A stretch of DNA of 64,000 bases from Pyrinomonadaceae bacterium (lineage in GTDB: Bacteria > Acidobacteriota > Blastocatellia > Pyrinomonadales > Pyrinomonadaceae): assembly GCA_028284415.1 (NCBI GenBank), contig JANQRU010000005.1:434001-498000 (forward strand), written 5' to 3'. A model generated the notes under the pieces. That model had not been told where the DNA came from, did not search any database, and saw only the letters and a program-made list of their open reading frames with translations. The position numbers and the translations under genes were made by a program. This document shows, piece after piece, positions 51,520-60,261 of the stretch. The first letter of the stretch is position 1. Each line of letters begins with the position of its first letter.

Positions 51520-54489
51520 TCAATCATCCTTCAGAAACTCCTTGCCCAAAAGGGGCTGTCCGGCGGTCGAGATGTAATAAGCATAGATGGCGATGGCGAA
51601 GATGATCGCCATGATCAAAACGGTTGACGGGAAATAAAAACTCGTTGTATCAAATGTTACGAGTCTGCTATCAATTATATCTTCTAAAAATGTGAAAGAA
51701 ATGAAGCCGACCAGTCCGAATCGGAGAAGAATAAAAAAAGTAATTGAAAAGCTAATAATCATATCAAGTGCCCAAAGCCATTCTTGTTCGAGAATATAAC
51801 CCAAACTAGTAAGACCTCCGAAAAGCACCGTCAACGCCAGAATACTTTTCCATTTCTTTTTAAAGATCAAAGAAAAGATCAGGATAAAAAATATAAATAA
51901 AAACGCCATATTGATCGCTTCCAATAAATTTTCCGGAATAACGCTAAGAGAACCAACAAGACCATTTATTTCGAGGGTTGATGCATCAAAAAAAGAGTCA
52001 TTTATCCAACCGGCATTGGCGGAACTTTTGATAAATCCTAAACTGTAGAAAATCAAAAAACTTAATGCCTGTAGAAAAAAACCTGCCAGAATATCGCGAC
52101 CAACCATCGGATTACGAAAATCACCCATAATCAGACGATTCCACGAGATGAACAAATCTGATAAACGGCGTCGGAAAAACGGTTCAACCGCCAGATAAGC
52201 GACAAAAATAAAAAAGGCACCCGTTCCATAAATGGCGATGATTTCAAAAATCAGTCTGGTTTTTTCTCCAATTGATGGAACCGAGGTATTTCCGTAATTT
52301 GTTAACAAATGAGCAAGAAAACCAAGTACGAAATATAAAACCGCTATTCTCACCGCTCCTCTAAAATCGCTCCGCCCTTTTTTCAGATTGTAGCGGGCAA
52401 GCAAAAACGAACCGAATAAGGCTAAGAACAAAAGGCTAAAGAGTGCTATTGAAATAATATTCCATTCTGAGTCAGCTTCGATTTTTTGCTGGACTGAACT
52501 CGCCGATTCATTCCACGAAGGAATGATGTTGAAATAGGTCGGTTTGCCCTGATATCCGGCTGCCTCGATTCGCACCGGAATATCCTTATGATCAGCCAGT
52601 GTTCCTTCCCAAACCATTATTTCATCACTTATAACAGACGGTCTCTCCGTTACTTCAATTTCCTTGAAATTTGCAATGTCCAGTCCTGCTTCGTCAAACA
52701 ATGTTTTCCAATCGGTCTTTTGAAGTTCTTCCCTTTTTTCGATCTTTGTCCCGGGAATAGCTGTAAATTTTATCAAACGTCCTTTCGTATCTAATTCGAC
52801 ATTGATCATTCCCGGTTCCATCAGCGGAGGATTATTTTCTTTGATGCGTTTAAAAAGATCGGTCGAAGTCAGATACTTAGGAGATTGGCGATACCGGAAA
52901 TAATAAACAAGCGGTTGCCCCGTTTGAACCTTTTCCCACACCTCTCTCGGATTCTTCTGCTCTTTGGCATACTCCAGATAGCTTTCGTCATAGTAATATC
53001 GGTAATGTCGGTCAAGCGGAGGTTCGGTAAACCCCAGATCGTTGATAATCGTTTGAGCTTTTTTTGCAAGCACTTCGGGAGAATCTTCTAGCGGCAAATA
53101 AGCATTGGTTCCGTACATACTTGACCAATACATCAGAAGCGAAAACATCCCGATGAATCCGAGCAGCAACCCGAGTGCGACAAGCGGTTTCAACGCCCCT
53201 TTGACGGGAGCGGCTGCGATCATTTCGGGCGAAGGCGTTTCGCCTGCTTCAAGTGCAACTTCGAGCGGATTTCCACCCGGCATTGCTAATGCGACCTGAA
53301 CCGCCGAAGTCGGACGATTTTCGGGATTCTTTTCCAAACAACGCTCAATTATCTTTTCAACCAGCGGATCAATATTTTCGACAAATTCAGATGGATTCGT
53401 CGGCGTTTTAGATTTGTGAACATCAATGATCTCATCAAGCGAATTACCGCTTACTGCTTGGTTTCCGGTAAATATCTCATAAAGCAAAAGTCCGAGCGAA
53501 TAAATATCACTTTTCTGTGTAACTTCTTTTCCCGTGATCTGTTCGGGCGACATATAGGCAGGTGTTCCGACTCTCGCTTCTCTGCCCTGCACGTCTGATT
53601 CAAATCCAGCAATTCCAAAATCCGTTATTCTTGCTTTTCCTTTGGAATCAATAATGATATTTGCAGGTTTCAGATCACGGTGGAGAATTCCAGTCTTATG
53701 AATTGCATTAAGTCCCAGACAAATTTGGCGTGAGATTTCAATAGCTTTATCTGAAGGCAAACGCCCAATTCGATTTAATAATTGAGATAGATCATCACCC
53801 TCAATAAATTCCATTGAAAGATAACTTTTCCCATCAATCTCGCCGATGTCGAAGACTTTACAAACATTTTCATGTGAAACTTGCCGAGCAGTGCGGACTT
53901 CGCCGATGAATCTTTTCAATGCATCTTCATTTTGCTCTAGCTTTTCAGGCAAAAATTTCAAAGCGACTATCTGACCTAATTTCAGATCTTCTGCTTTATA
54001 AACTTCGCCCATTCCGCCTTTTCCCAAAAGACCGATAATGCGGTAGCGTTCGTCTAAAACAGTCCCAGTAACAAAATTCCCGCTGTCGATTTCGCCCGTC
54101 GTATTTTGAACTGCTAAAGTTTTCTTCTCTTCAAACATACTGACAGCTTCGGCGACTGCAGGGCTTTCCAGGAAATCTTCTGACTCTTCGGATGAGCCAA
54201 GCAGTTTTTCGACCTCTGCTTTTAACTCTTTATCATCACCACAAGCATTTACCAAGAATTTTTGCCTTTTTTCAGGTGAAACTTCCTGAACTGCTTCAAA
54301 CAAAGCCTTAATTTTTTGCCATTTTTCAGGTGTCATTTTTTCTTCCGATAAGATCTTTGTCGCTAGTGTTCTGTCCAAACCAACTTTAGCAAGCGTTTGC
54401 GTTATATCTTCTAAAATTGAGAATCCGCATTTTTCACAAGATTCACCGCTTTCAGATAAAACAGTCAGACATTGTGGACATTTGTTCAT
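51520..54489 (-). CDS. Ser/Thr protein kinase with zinc ribbon and multi-pass C-terminal region (copy 2)
   Basis: The 989-residue product opens with a C4 zinc ribbon (C4, C7, C18, C21) and then repeats the architecture of its downstream neighbour: the 'MTPEKWQKIKALFE' segment, kinase domain (about 145-420, with GKGGMGEVY, HRDLKPAN, DFGIAG, PAYMSPEQ), one membrane helix, an extracytoplasmic domain and a multi-pass end that keeps 'FRNPMVGRDILAG'. It is clearly a duplicate of the 48602 gene with the ribbon added. The gap between them is 77 bases, so they are probably co-transcribed. Confidence 0.92.
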   Translation of the reverse strand: MNKCPQCLTVLSESGESCEKCGFSILEDITQTLAKVGLDRTLATKILSEEKMTPEKWQKIKALFEAVQEVSPEKRQKFLVNACGDDKELKAEVEKLLGSSEESEDFLESPAVAEAVSMFEEKKTLAVQNTTGEIDSGNFVTGTVLDERYRIIGLLGKGGMGEVYKAEDLKLGQIVALKFLPEKLEQNEDALKRFIGEVRTARQVSHENVCKVFDIGEIDGKSYLSMEFIEGDDLSQLLNRIGRLPSDKAIEISRQICLGLNAIHKTGILHRDLKPANIIIDSKGKARITDFGIAGFESDVQGREARVGTPAYMSPEQITGKEVTQKSDIYSLGLLLYEIFTGNQAVSGNSLDEIIDVHKSKTPTNPSEFVENIDPLVEKIIERCLEKNPENRPTSAVQVALAMPGGNPLEVALEAGETPSPEMIAAAPVKGALKPLVALGLLLGFIGMFSLLMYWSSMYGTNAYLPLEDSPEVLAKKAQTIINDLGFTEPPLDRHYRYYYDESYLEYAKEQKNPREVWEKVQTGQPLVYYFRYRQSPKYLTSTDLFKRIKENNPPLMEPGMINVELDTKGRLIKFTAIPGTKIEKREELQKTDWKTLFDEAGLDIANFKEIEVTERPSVISDEIMVWEGTLADHKDIPVRIEAAGYQGKPTYFNIIPSWNESASSVQQKIEADSEWNIISIALFSLLFLALFGSFLLARYNLKKGRSDFRGAVRIAVLYFVLGFLAHLLTNYGNTSVPSIGEKTRLIFEIIAIYGTGAFFIFVAYLAVEPFFRRRLSDLFISWNRLIMGDFRNPMVGRDILAGFFLQALSFLIFYSLGFIKSSANAGWINDSFFDASTLEINGLVGSLSVIPENLLEAINMAFLFIFFILIFSLIFKKKWKSILALTVLFGGLTSLGYILEQEWLWALDMIISFSITFFILLRFGLVGFISFTFLEDIIDSRLVTFDTTSFYFPSTVLIMAIIFAIAIYAYYISTAGQPLLGKEFLKDD

Positions 54490-54547
54490 CGTAAAGAAAA
54501 GTATTTTGTGTTTTTTTCACACATCATAGTACTTTTCTTCAATTTCG

Positions 54548-55183
54548 TTAAGCTTTTGAAAATTCTAGACTTCGCTGTTTTACAAGACTGGAACTAAAAA
54601 CCTGCCAAGCGATACAGCTCATTGAAATCAAAAACAGCGAATCCGTAGTGACACAAACTATTGGATTTTTCGGTATTCTTCCCATTGGGAATGAAATCGC
54701 AGCGATTGCTAAAAGAACAACAACTGGACGCGGAATTATTTTTTTTGCAAATAATCCGATGCTCAAAATCATTAATCCAATCGGGAAAAACCAACCCGGT
54801 AAAGGAACAAAAACCATCGTTAAATAAACCTGTCGCAAAAGATTTTCTGAAGTCTGCATTGCTGTTGCATCTAGTCCCGACGCTTTCATTTCATGGAAAT
54901 AATAGAGAAAAGAATAAAGCGTTGTGCCGCTAATAATTCCGATTATCGCCATTCCGCCTGCGATAATTGCTAATTTTTCCATCTCTGGTTTGAGCATTTG
55001 CACCAAAGTAAAAATTGCAAACACGAATAGACATGATCCCACTTTTCCAAAAATATATTTTGGATAGTTTATTTCTGTTGAAATAATTGACATCAAACTA
55101 CTTGTCAATAAAAGTGCAGGTGCCACTATCAAACAAATTGCTGATAAACTTCTTGTAAAATTTGATTCAAAGACATCATTCAT
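54548..55183 (-). CDS. Integral membrane protein (DUF4386-like)
   Basis: The 211-residue product has about six hydrophobic helices and no signal cleavage site. A cytoplasmic-facing loop includes 'LKPEMEK', and a conserved 'VPLPGWFFPIGLMILS' segment sits mid-protein. The size and pattern resemble DUF4386 family proteins, whose function is unknown. It lies 58 bases before the kinase genes on the same strand and is divergent from the ECF sigma gene, which could tie it to that signalling group. Confidence 0.65.
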   Translation of the reverse strand: MNDVFESNFTRSLSAICLIVAPALLLTSSLMSIISTEINYPKYIFGKVGSCLFVFAIFTLVQMLKPEMEKLAIIAGGMAIIGIISGTTLYSFLYYFHEMKASGLDATAMQTSENLLRQVYLTMVFVPLPGWFFPIGLMILSIGLFAKKIIPRPVVVLLAIAAISFPMGRIPKNPIVCVTTDSLFLISMSCIAWQVFSSSLVKQRSLEFSKA

Positions 55184-55272
55184 TTTTCATTTCTCTACTT
55201 TTCTAATTTTGGGATTTTTTATCCCTTATTAACTAGGGCGACATTTATCAGCCAATCCGCTCATATTTTTTG

Positions 55273-55301
55273 TTGACTTGAAAAAAAATTACAAATATCC
55301 T
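55273..55301 (+). promoter_or_regulatory. Sigma-70-type promoter of the ECF sigma gene
   Basis: TTGACT (55273-55278) and TATCCT (55296-55301) are spaced by 17 bases. The transcript should start near 55308, only about 11 bases before the ATG at 55319, so the mRNA is nearly leaderless and no ribosome-binding site is visible. Confidence 0.6.
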
Positions 55302-55318
55302 TGTTTTCATTGCTTCAA

Positions 55319-55894
55319 ATGAATAACGAACTCCAAAACTCTAAAAGAATAACTCTGCTTTTGCATCAATGGAAAGAAGGTAGAAAAGATGCATTTGATG
55401 AAATTTTTCCAATTGTTTACAGTGAGTTGAGAAGACGTGCCTCAGCCTATCTACGAAATGAACGTAAAGGGCATACCTTACAAACAACTGCACTTGTTAA
55501 TGAGGCTTATTTACAACTTTTTGATAAAAGCAATTTGAATTTTGAAGACTGCAATCATTTTTTTGCGATAGCAGCAAACGCTATGCGAAGAATTCTGGTT
55601 GATTATGCTCGTACCAGAAAACGAAAAAAGCGTGGTGGAAAGGATGAGAATCTTCCTCTGGACGAAGCGAGATATGTTTCCGTAAATGAAAAATCGGTTG
55701 ATTTGGTCGCTCTAGACGAAGCCTTGAGTGAACTCGCCGAATTTGATGAGCGCCAAGCAAAAGTCGTCGAATTAAAATACTTTGGCGGAATGACAAACCA
55801 AGAAACTGCCGATATTTTAGGTGTTTCAAATGTAACAGTACGCCGCGATTGGAATATGGCAAAGGCTTGGCTTCATCAACAAATCTCAAAATAA
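55319..55894 (+). CDS. ECF-type RNA polymerase sigma factor (Acidobacteriota family)
   Basis: The 191-residue product has region 2 ('YSELRRRASAYLRNER', then 'TTALVNEAYLQLFD' and 'FFAIAANAMRRILVDYAR') and region 4 ('ELKYFGGMTNQETADILGVSNVTVRRDWNMAKAWL', split here for clarity), an ordinary sigma-70-like ECF pair. The pattern matches the TIGR02999 group that is expanded in Acidobacteriota and often sits near Ser/Thr kinases. The ATG at 55319 follows a near-consensus promoter. No anti-sigma gene is adjacent; kinases like those at 48602-54489 may regulate it. Confidence 0.93.
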   Translation: MNNELQNSKRITLLLHQWKEGRKDAFDEIFPIVYSELRRRASAYLRNERKGHTLQTTALVNEAYLQLFDKSNLNFEDCNHFFAIAANAMRRILVDYARTRKRKKRGGKDENLPLDEARYVSVNEKSVDLVALDEALSELAEFDERQAKVVELKYFGGMTNQETADILGVSNVTVRRDWNMAKAWLHQQISK

Positions 55895-55974
55895 AATCCA
55901 AAAAATCTTTACTTTAAGATGTTTACACTAAATAATGTAGGCATTATTTATAAAATTTAACAGGAGATTCAAAC

Positions 55975-56625
55975 ATGAAATCTTTTCTCGCCTTTGGCGT
56001 TTTATTTCTCGCTCTTTCATTTTGTGGAATTACAGACAAAATAAGAGAGCAGGTTCAAAAAACTACTGACAATTCCGATTCTACAAACACGGAAAGCCCT
56101 GATACAGCAAAAACCGAATCCAATGATAGCGGCAACGTGGAAAAGGCGGAATTGAAGGATAAACAACAACAAATTCTGGAAGGTGGTAATGAAGCAAAAT
56201 GGTCTGAACAAGGAATTACCTGGACGCTTCCGAAAGGCTGGAACAAAATGAATGTTGGTAAAACCTCTTTTAATTACGGTTCTCCGAAAACAGGCTTTCT
56301 GATTGGCACAATTTCAAACATGCCTGCTAATTTCCCTGCGGAAACGAGCCTCAATGCACAATATACGAGTGCTTTGGAGCAACTTAAAAATGGTAAATAT
56401 GAAAGCGTTCGTTGGCTTGAGATTGATGGCATCAAAGGTGTCGAATGGGTTGAAGCACCAACGGAAGACAAAGGCGATCCGCGTCGTCATCAATGGATAG
56501 CTTTTCGCAATTACCAAGGAAACAATCAGCAATTGAATATGATGGTCTCTACAAAAAGCAGTGCATTTGATGAGAAAAAAGACACATTTGCAGCAATTAT
56601 GTATTCAATGAAAATTGACAAGTAA
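55975..56625 (+). CDS. Lipoprotein of unknown function
   Basis: The 216-residue product has a signal sequence and lipobox-like end (ALSFCG, Cys at residue 17). A disordered Thr/Ser/Asp/Glu linker (about 25-60) is followed by a globular domain with 'ITWTLPKGWNKMNVGKTSFNYGSPKTGF', quoted here only in outline. That fold resembles PsbP/DcrB-type lipoproteins, but this is inference. AGGAGA lies before the ATG. It follows the ECF sigma gene by 80 bases on the same strand and may belong to its regulon. Confidence 0.7.
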   Translation: MKSFLAFGVLFLALSFCGITDKIREQVQKTTDNSDSTNTESPDTAKTESNDSGNVEKAELKDKQQQILEGGNEAKWSEQGITWTLPKGWNKMNVGKTSFNYGSPKTGFLIGTISNMPANFPAETSLNAQYTSALEQLKNGKYESVRWLEIDGIKGVEWVEAPTEDKGDPRRHQWIAFRNYQGNNQQLNMMVSTKSSAFDEKKDTFAAIMYSMKIDK

Positions 56626-56725
56626 AACATTATCTAAAGGTCAGCGGAAAAAATGCTTCTAGAATTTACCCAAACCCGAAAAAAGCCGAAAAGATGTATT
56701 TCAAGGAATAACCTTTAGACGAACT

Positions 56726-56765
56726 GAGAAGGAGGAAATAAATGCTTTTGGATTTCCTTCTTCTC
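56726..56765. terminator. Hairpin between converging genes, probable terminator
   Basis: A 14-bp stem (GAGAAGGAGGAAAT / ATTTCCTTCTTCTC, one mismatch) ends at the stop codon of the epimerase gene. The T-tract is weak. Confidence 0.5.
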
Positions 56766-57810
56766 AATCAAACATTGATCGAAGATTGGCATCATTTGTT
56801 ATACCAATCCCTACATTATTATTTCCAATTAATTGTCCGTCAACACACTTGATTGCTTCGCAGGTATCGTTTTTAATCAATAAATTTCCATCCAAATCAC
56901 ACCAATCCGCCAAGCCTGCAATTTGATATGCGGCAGATATTCCGATTGAGCTTTCCGTCATACATCCAAGCAAAATTTTTAAGCCAAACCCCTTAGCAAT
57001 TCTTATCATTTCGAAGGCTTCAGCAATGCCACCACATTTCATCAGTTTTATATTGATGCCATCAAAGTATCCTGCGAGTTTTTCTATATCATCTTTTGTC
57101 TGAACATCTTCATCAGCAATAATAGAGATGGAAATTTTATCCTGTAAAGCCCTTGTTTCATTCCACATTCCTTTTGGAAAAGGCTGCTCGATCAAACGAA
57201 CTCCGAGAGCAATAATTTTGTTTGCAGTTTCGATTGCTTTATCTGTATCATTCCAGCCTTGATTTGCGTCAACAAACAATTCTTGGTTAGTAATCTCAGA
57301 AATTTTAGAAATAATCTCAACATCATTTTCGCCGTTTAATTTTATCTTTAAAGTTTTGAATCCCTTTGCTTCTTTTACCTTTTGCAGCATTTTTTCTATT
57401 GAATCAAAACCAATTGTGTAAGATGTAAAAATTGGCTTTGAACTTTCGATTTTGTATATTTTGCGAACGGATTTTTTAAGCTGTTTTCCCTTTAAATCAT
57501 GCAAAGCAATATCAATTGCGGCTTTGGCGGCAGTATTATCTTTTTTTATTTCATTGAGATATTTTAGGGACTCTGAGAGGTCTTCAAAGCTTACTAATTT
57601 TTCTACATCTATTGATTCAAAAAACGAAGTCATTGTTTCCTGATTTTCTTCATAATAAGGCGGCATAAATGCTTCGCCATAACCGACCAAATCACCAGAC
57701 CTAATCGCTACGATCATGCCTTCTGTAGTTGAACGAATTCCGTGTGCTGTGCCAAATGGCTCTTTTAATTTGAGCGAATATGGCTTGTATAAAAGTTGAT
57801 CTTCACTCAT
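56764..57810 (-). CDS. Enolase-superfamily dipeptide epimerase (L-Ala-D/L-Glu type)
   Basis: The 348-residue enzyme has the muconate-lactonizing subgroup motifs: KxK in 'LKIKLNG' (near residue 150), metal-binding Asp in 'VDANQGW', Glu in 'RLIEQPF', Asp in 'ADEDV', the second catalytic Lys in 'INIKLMKCGGI' and the closing 'CDLDGN'. This set matches L-Ala-D/L-Glu epimerases, which act on murein tripeptide fragments during peptidoglycan recycling. The gene overlaps the preceding YkgJ gene by four bases (ATGA). Other dipeptide epimerases have different substrates, so Ala-Glu is the best guess. Confidence 0.88.
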   Translation of the reverse strand: MSEDQLLYKPYSLKLKEPFGTAHGIRSTTEGMIVAIRSGDLVGYGEAFMPPYYEENQETMTSFFESIDVEKLVSFEDLSESLKYLNEIKKDNTAAKAAIDIALHDLKGKQLKKSVRKIYKIESSKPIFTSYTIGFDSIEKMLQKVKEAKGFKTLKIKLNGENDVEIISKISEITNQELFVDANQGWNDTDKAIETANKIIALGVRLIEQPFPKGMWNETRALQDKISISIIADEDVQTKDDIEKLAGYFDGINIKLMKCGGIAEAFEMIRIAKGFGLKILLGCMTESSIGISAAYQIAGLADWCDLDGNLLIKNDTCEAIKCVDGQLIGNNNVGIGITNDANLRSMFD

Positions 57811-58298
57811 TTTTCGAATAAATCCCGTAGCCTTACACGCTTCATTTTACCTTTACCAAATTCTTTTTGTAACTCAGCTAATTTTGCTTCAAATTCACCG
57901 ATTGTCCAACATTTTTCCTCTTCTAAACTTTCAATCGGCTCGCCTTCTTCATTCAGCGGACAAATATCTCTTAGCTCTACGAATTGATCTTCAATCTCAT
58001 CAAACCAACGAAATGGTAAACCTTGTGTGCGGCAAACATAGGGACGATTTTCGTAAATCCGGCAGGCATTATTTTTATCAAGAAAGGCACAAACTCCTTT
58101 CTTCTGAGGCTTTTCTCTTTTCAAGAGTGCTATGTGATTCTGCTTGATATTTTCGGCTTCGACCTCAAAAACAGTGATGTCATCAACGCAACACGCCGAG
58201 CATCCTTTCTTACAATTGAGTCGCTCGGCGTGAATTTTTTCTAAACGTACGGTTTGTCTTTTGACTTCCGCGTAAAATTCTTTTAGTTTTTCATTCAA
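57807..58298 (-). CDS. YkgJ-family cysteine-cluster protein
   Basis: The 163-residue product has the Cys signature of the YkgJ (CxxCxxCC) family near residues 28-35 (CKKGCSACC), with further Cys at 'CAFLDKNNACRIYENRPYVCR'. These probably bind a zinc or iron-sulfur site. No ATG exists in frame, so translation starts at TTG 58298, two bases after the previous stop and with AAAGG upstream. Its role is unknown; neighbours suggest a housekeeping operon. Confidence 0.85.
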   Translation of the reverse strand: MNEKLKEFYAEVKRQTVRLEKIHAERLNCKKGCSACCVDDITVFEVEAENIKQNHIALLKREKPQKKGVCAFLDKNNACRIYENRPYVCRTQGLPFRWFDEIEDQFVELRDICPLNEEGEPIESLEEEKCWTIGEFEAKLAELQKEFGKGKMKRVRLRDLFEK

Positions 58299-58300
58299 TT

Positions 58301-58537
58301 TTATCTGCCTTTTATTTTGCCTTCGCGTTCATTTCCGCGTTTAAAGTTTCCTGTAATTTTTGCCATCACAAGCTGTTGTTCAGATTCGGTTTTATCTGTA
58401 ATTTGCAACAAAAACCTTTCAGCATTTTTCCCTTTGAGAATTTTTACTTCCCTTTTATTCCAAGAGATCGAAACATTTCCATTCTTATATTTCCGATATG
58501 AAAATGGCTCATCTTCCAAAGGATTATTTTCAGCCAT
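58301..58537 (-). CDS. Small conserved protein of unknown function
   Basis: The 78-residue product is charged, with a strand-rich middle ('NVSISWNKREVKILKG' and 'RFLLQITD') and a basic, Gly/Lys/Arg end that could bind nucleic acid. I recognise no family. It sits 3 bases from the thymidine kinase stop codon and 2 bases before the TTG of the YkgJ gene, so it is part of a tight operon. Confidence 0.65.
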   Translation of the reverse strand: MAENNPLEDEPFSYRKYKNGNVSISWNKREVKILKGKNAERFLLQITDKTESEQQLVMAKITGNFKRGNEREGKIKGR

Positions 58538-58540
58538 ATA

Positions 58541-59161
58541 TTAATCGTGATTTGTTGGTTTATCCGAATGAGGAATAAAACACTTGCGGCATCGGGCTTC
58601 GTATTTTCCGCTTGCTCCGACTTCGACTAGCTCATCAGATTCGAAAGTTCTTTGCGAATAATTTGCCGTCGCTCCACATTTAACGCAAATTGCGTGGGTT
58701 TTGGTGATAAATTCCGCTATCGAAAGAAGCTGTGGCATCGGCTCAAATGGCTTGCCCATATAATCCTGATCTAGCCCTGCAACAATCACACGCTTTCCGC
58801 TGTTGGCAAGATCATTAGCCGCTTCAATGATTCCTTTATCAAAAAACTGTCCTTCATCAATTCCGACAACTTCTGTGTCTTCGTCTATCTGGGCAAGTAA
58901 TTCTTCAGCTGTCATAACAGGCTTAGAAATATGTGTCATTCCCGAGTGCGAAGCAATTTCTTCAACCGAATATCTTTTATCAATCTTCGGTTTAAAAACC
59001 TGTACTTTTTGGCGTGCGATCCTTGCACGATTTAAGCGGCGGATCAATTCTTCTGATTTACCGGAAAACATCGAACCGACGATAACCTCAACCCAGCCGA
59101 CACCATTCTGACGACGGCGACGGCGTTCTTCTGTATTGTCGAATACCAATTCTTCAACCAT
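58541..59161 (-). CDS. tdk: Thymidine kinase
   Basis: The 206-residue type II thymidine kinase phosphorylates deoxythymidine in the salvage pathway. The P-loop is [11 protein letters not shown] (near residues 25-35), the Walker B-like '[11 protein letters not shown]' with catalytic Glu follows, then '[13 protein letters not shown]'. A zinc site uses CVKC and CRKC. The ATG at 59161 is preferred because it fits the family N-terminus and AAGGAAAG lies upstream; the frame is open to an ATG at 59290, which would add 43 residues. It is the first gene of the minus-strand run that includes the small protein, YkgJ and epimerase genes. Confidence 0.94.
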   Translation of the reverse strand: MVEELVFDNTEERRRRRQNGVGWVEVIVGSMFSGKSEELIRRLNRARIARQKVQVFKPKIDKRYSVEEIASHSGMTHISKPVMTAEELLAQIDEDTEVVGIDEGQFFDKGIIEAANDLANSGKRVIVAGLDQDYMGKPFEPMPQLLSIAEFITKTHAICVKCGATANYSQRTFESDELVEVGASGKYEARCRKCFIPHSDKPTNHD

Positions 59162-59435
59162 TTTTCTTGAAACTTTCCTTTGTGTAGCGTGCTTGAGAAT
59201 TGAAAGATTATCAAGTCTTTTTAAAGTTGTCCAATAGAGAGATTTTCTTGTAAAAATCTCTCTTGATTTGGTGTCATTAGTAAGTGTCATCAAAAATTAC
59301 AACAATCCTTAGACCTATATTTACTGAGGTAAGAGCATCGCTCACACTAACTGAAATGTTATTACTTGGGGTAAAAAATTATTTTTAGTATTGGGATTTT
59401 TGATAGCAACGCTCATTCTTTTAATTTTGATAATT

Positions 59436-60260
59436 TTATCTCATTTCTTTATGTTTCTCTGATTCTTTATCAGATAATTGTTTTACTAGAAACTCCATCT
59501 TTTTGTATTTAAAGAAGAAGACAAAAATCGCAACAGCCAAAATTATAAATGATTCATAGTAGACTCTACCATCAACTCCATTTCGTAACATTATCGGAAA
59601 TAAAACTACTGTCAGATTTGTAAATGTATGTAGCAAAAGACATGAAAAAATATTTCCTTTGGTGTGTAAATAAACCCAAGTGTATATGAATGTGTATGAG
59701 AAAACGAAAATGAAATACACCCAAAAGGGTGTGTGGTATTGAGTTGTGCCTTTGATTAAAAAAAGGGGAAGATGCCAAACAGTCCAAAAGAACCCGAGAA
59801 TTGATGTGCCAAAATATAAACCATAATTCACCAGCAATCTAGGCAAGGCAAATCCCCGCCATCCGAATTCTTCACCAAAAGAACCACCGAAAAAAAAGAA
59901 TAAAATGAATGTCGAAAAAATGGTAAAAATATTTGACTCAGATTGTAATTCGCCAACAAGAATGGTTGAGATAAGAGTAGCGGTAATCGGAACGAATACA
60001 ACGAATAACAAAATAAAAATGGGCATTCTCAAACGAAAACCACTTTTTAGCAGATTCCATGCTTCTTGCTTCCCACTCTTAATTGAGACAAGTAAAAATG
60101 CCGCCAAAAAAGGTCCGAAGGTGCTAATTGGTATTATTGAGTTAGCAGAAAAAGACAAAGAAAGTAATTTGTGAGAAGTCAAAATAGCTGGAACTTGTAA
60201 TAACCAAGTAAAAACAAAAGCAATTAAAAAATAAATTGTCAGAGATTTTCTCGAATTCAT
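59436..60260 (-). CDS. CPBP-family intramembrane metalloprotease
   Basis: The 274-residue protein has about eight hydrophobic helices. It carries the CPBP signature 'GEEFGWRGF' (Glu-Glu-x3-Arg), 'WHLPLFL' and a later His in 'LLHTFTN', which form the metal site inside the membrane. Members include Rce1-like prenyl proteases and bacteriocin-immunity or regulatory proteases. The substrate is unknown. The ATG at 60260 follows the dacB stop codon by one base, giving a coupled pair with cell-wall context. Confidence 0.88.
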   Translation of the reverse strand: MNSRKSLTIYFLIAFVFTWLLQVPAILTSHKLLSLSFSANSIIPISTFGPFLAAFLLVSIKSGKQEAWNLLKSGFRLRMPIFILLFVVFVPITATLISTILVGELQSESNIFTIFSTFILFFFFGGSFGEEFGWRGFALPRLLVNYGLYFGTSILGFFWTVWHLPLFLIKGTTQYHTPFWVYFIFVFSYTFIYTWVYLHTKGNIFSCLLLHTFTNLTVVLFPIMLRNGVDGRVYYESFIILAVAIFVFFFKYKKMEFLVKQLSDKESEKHKEMR

Positions 60261-60261
60261 T

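Noticed and set aside
56742-56843. AAGGAGG followed by an ATG and a 33-codon frame
   Set aside because: The ribosome-binding-like sequence is one arm of the hairpin at 56726-56765, and the frame is the complement of the epimerase end.
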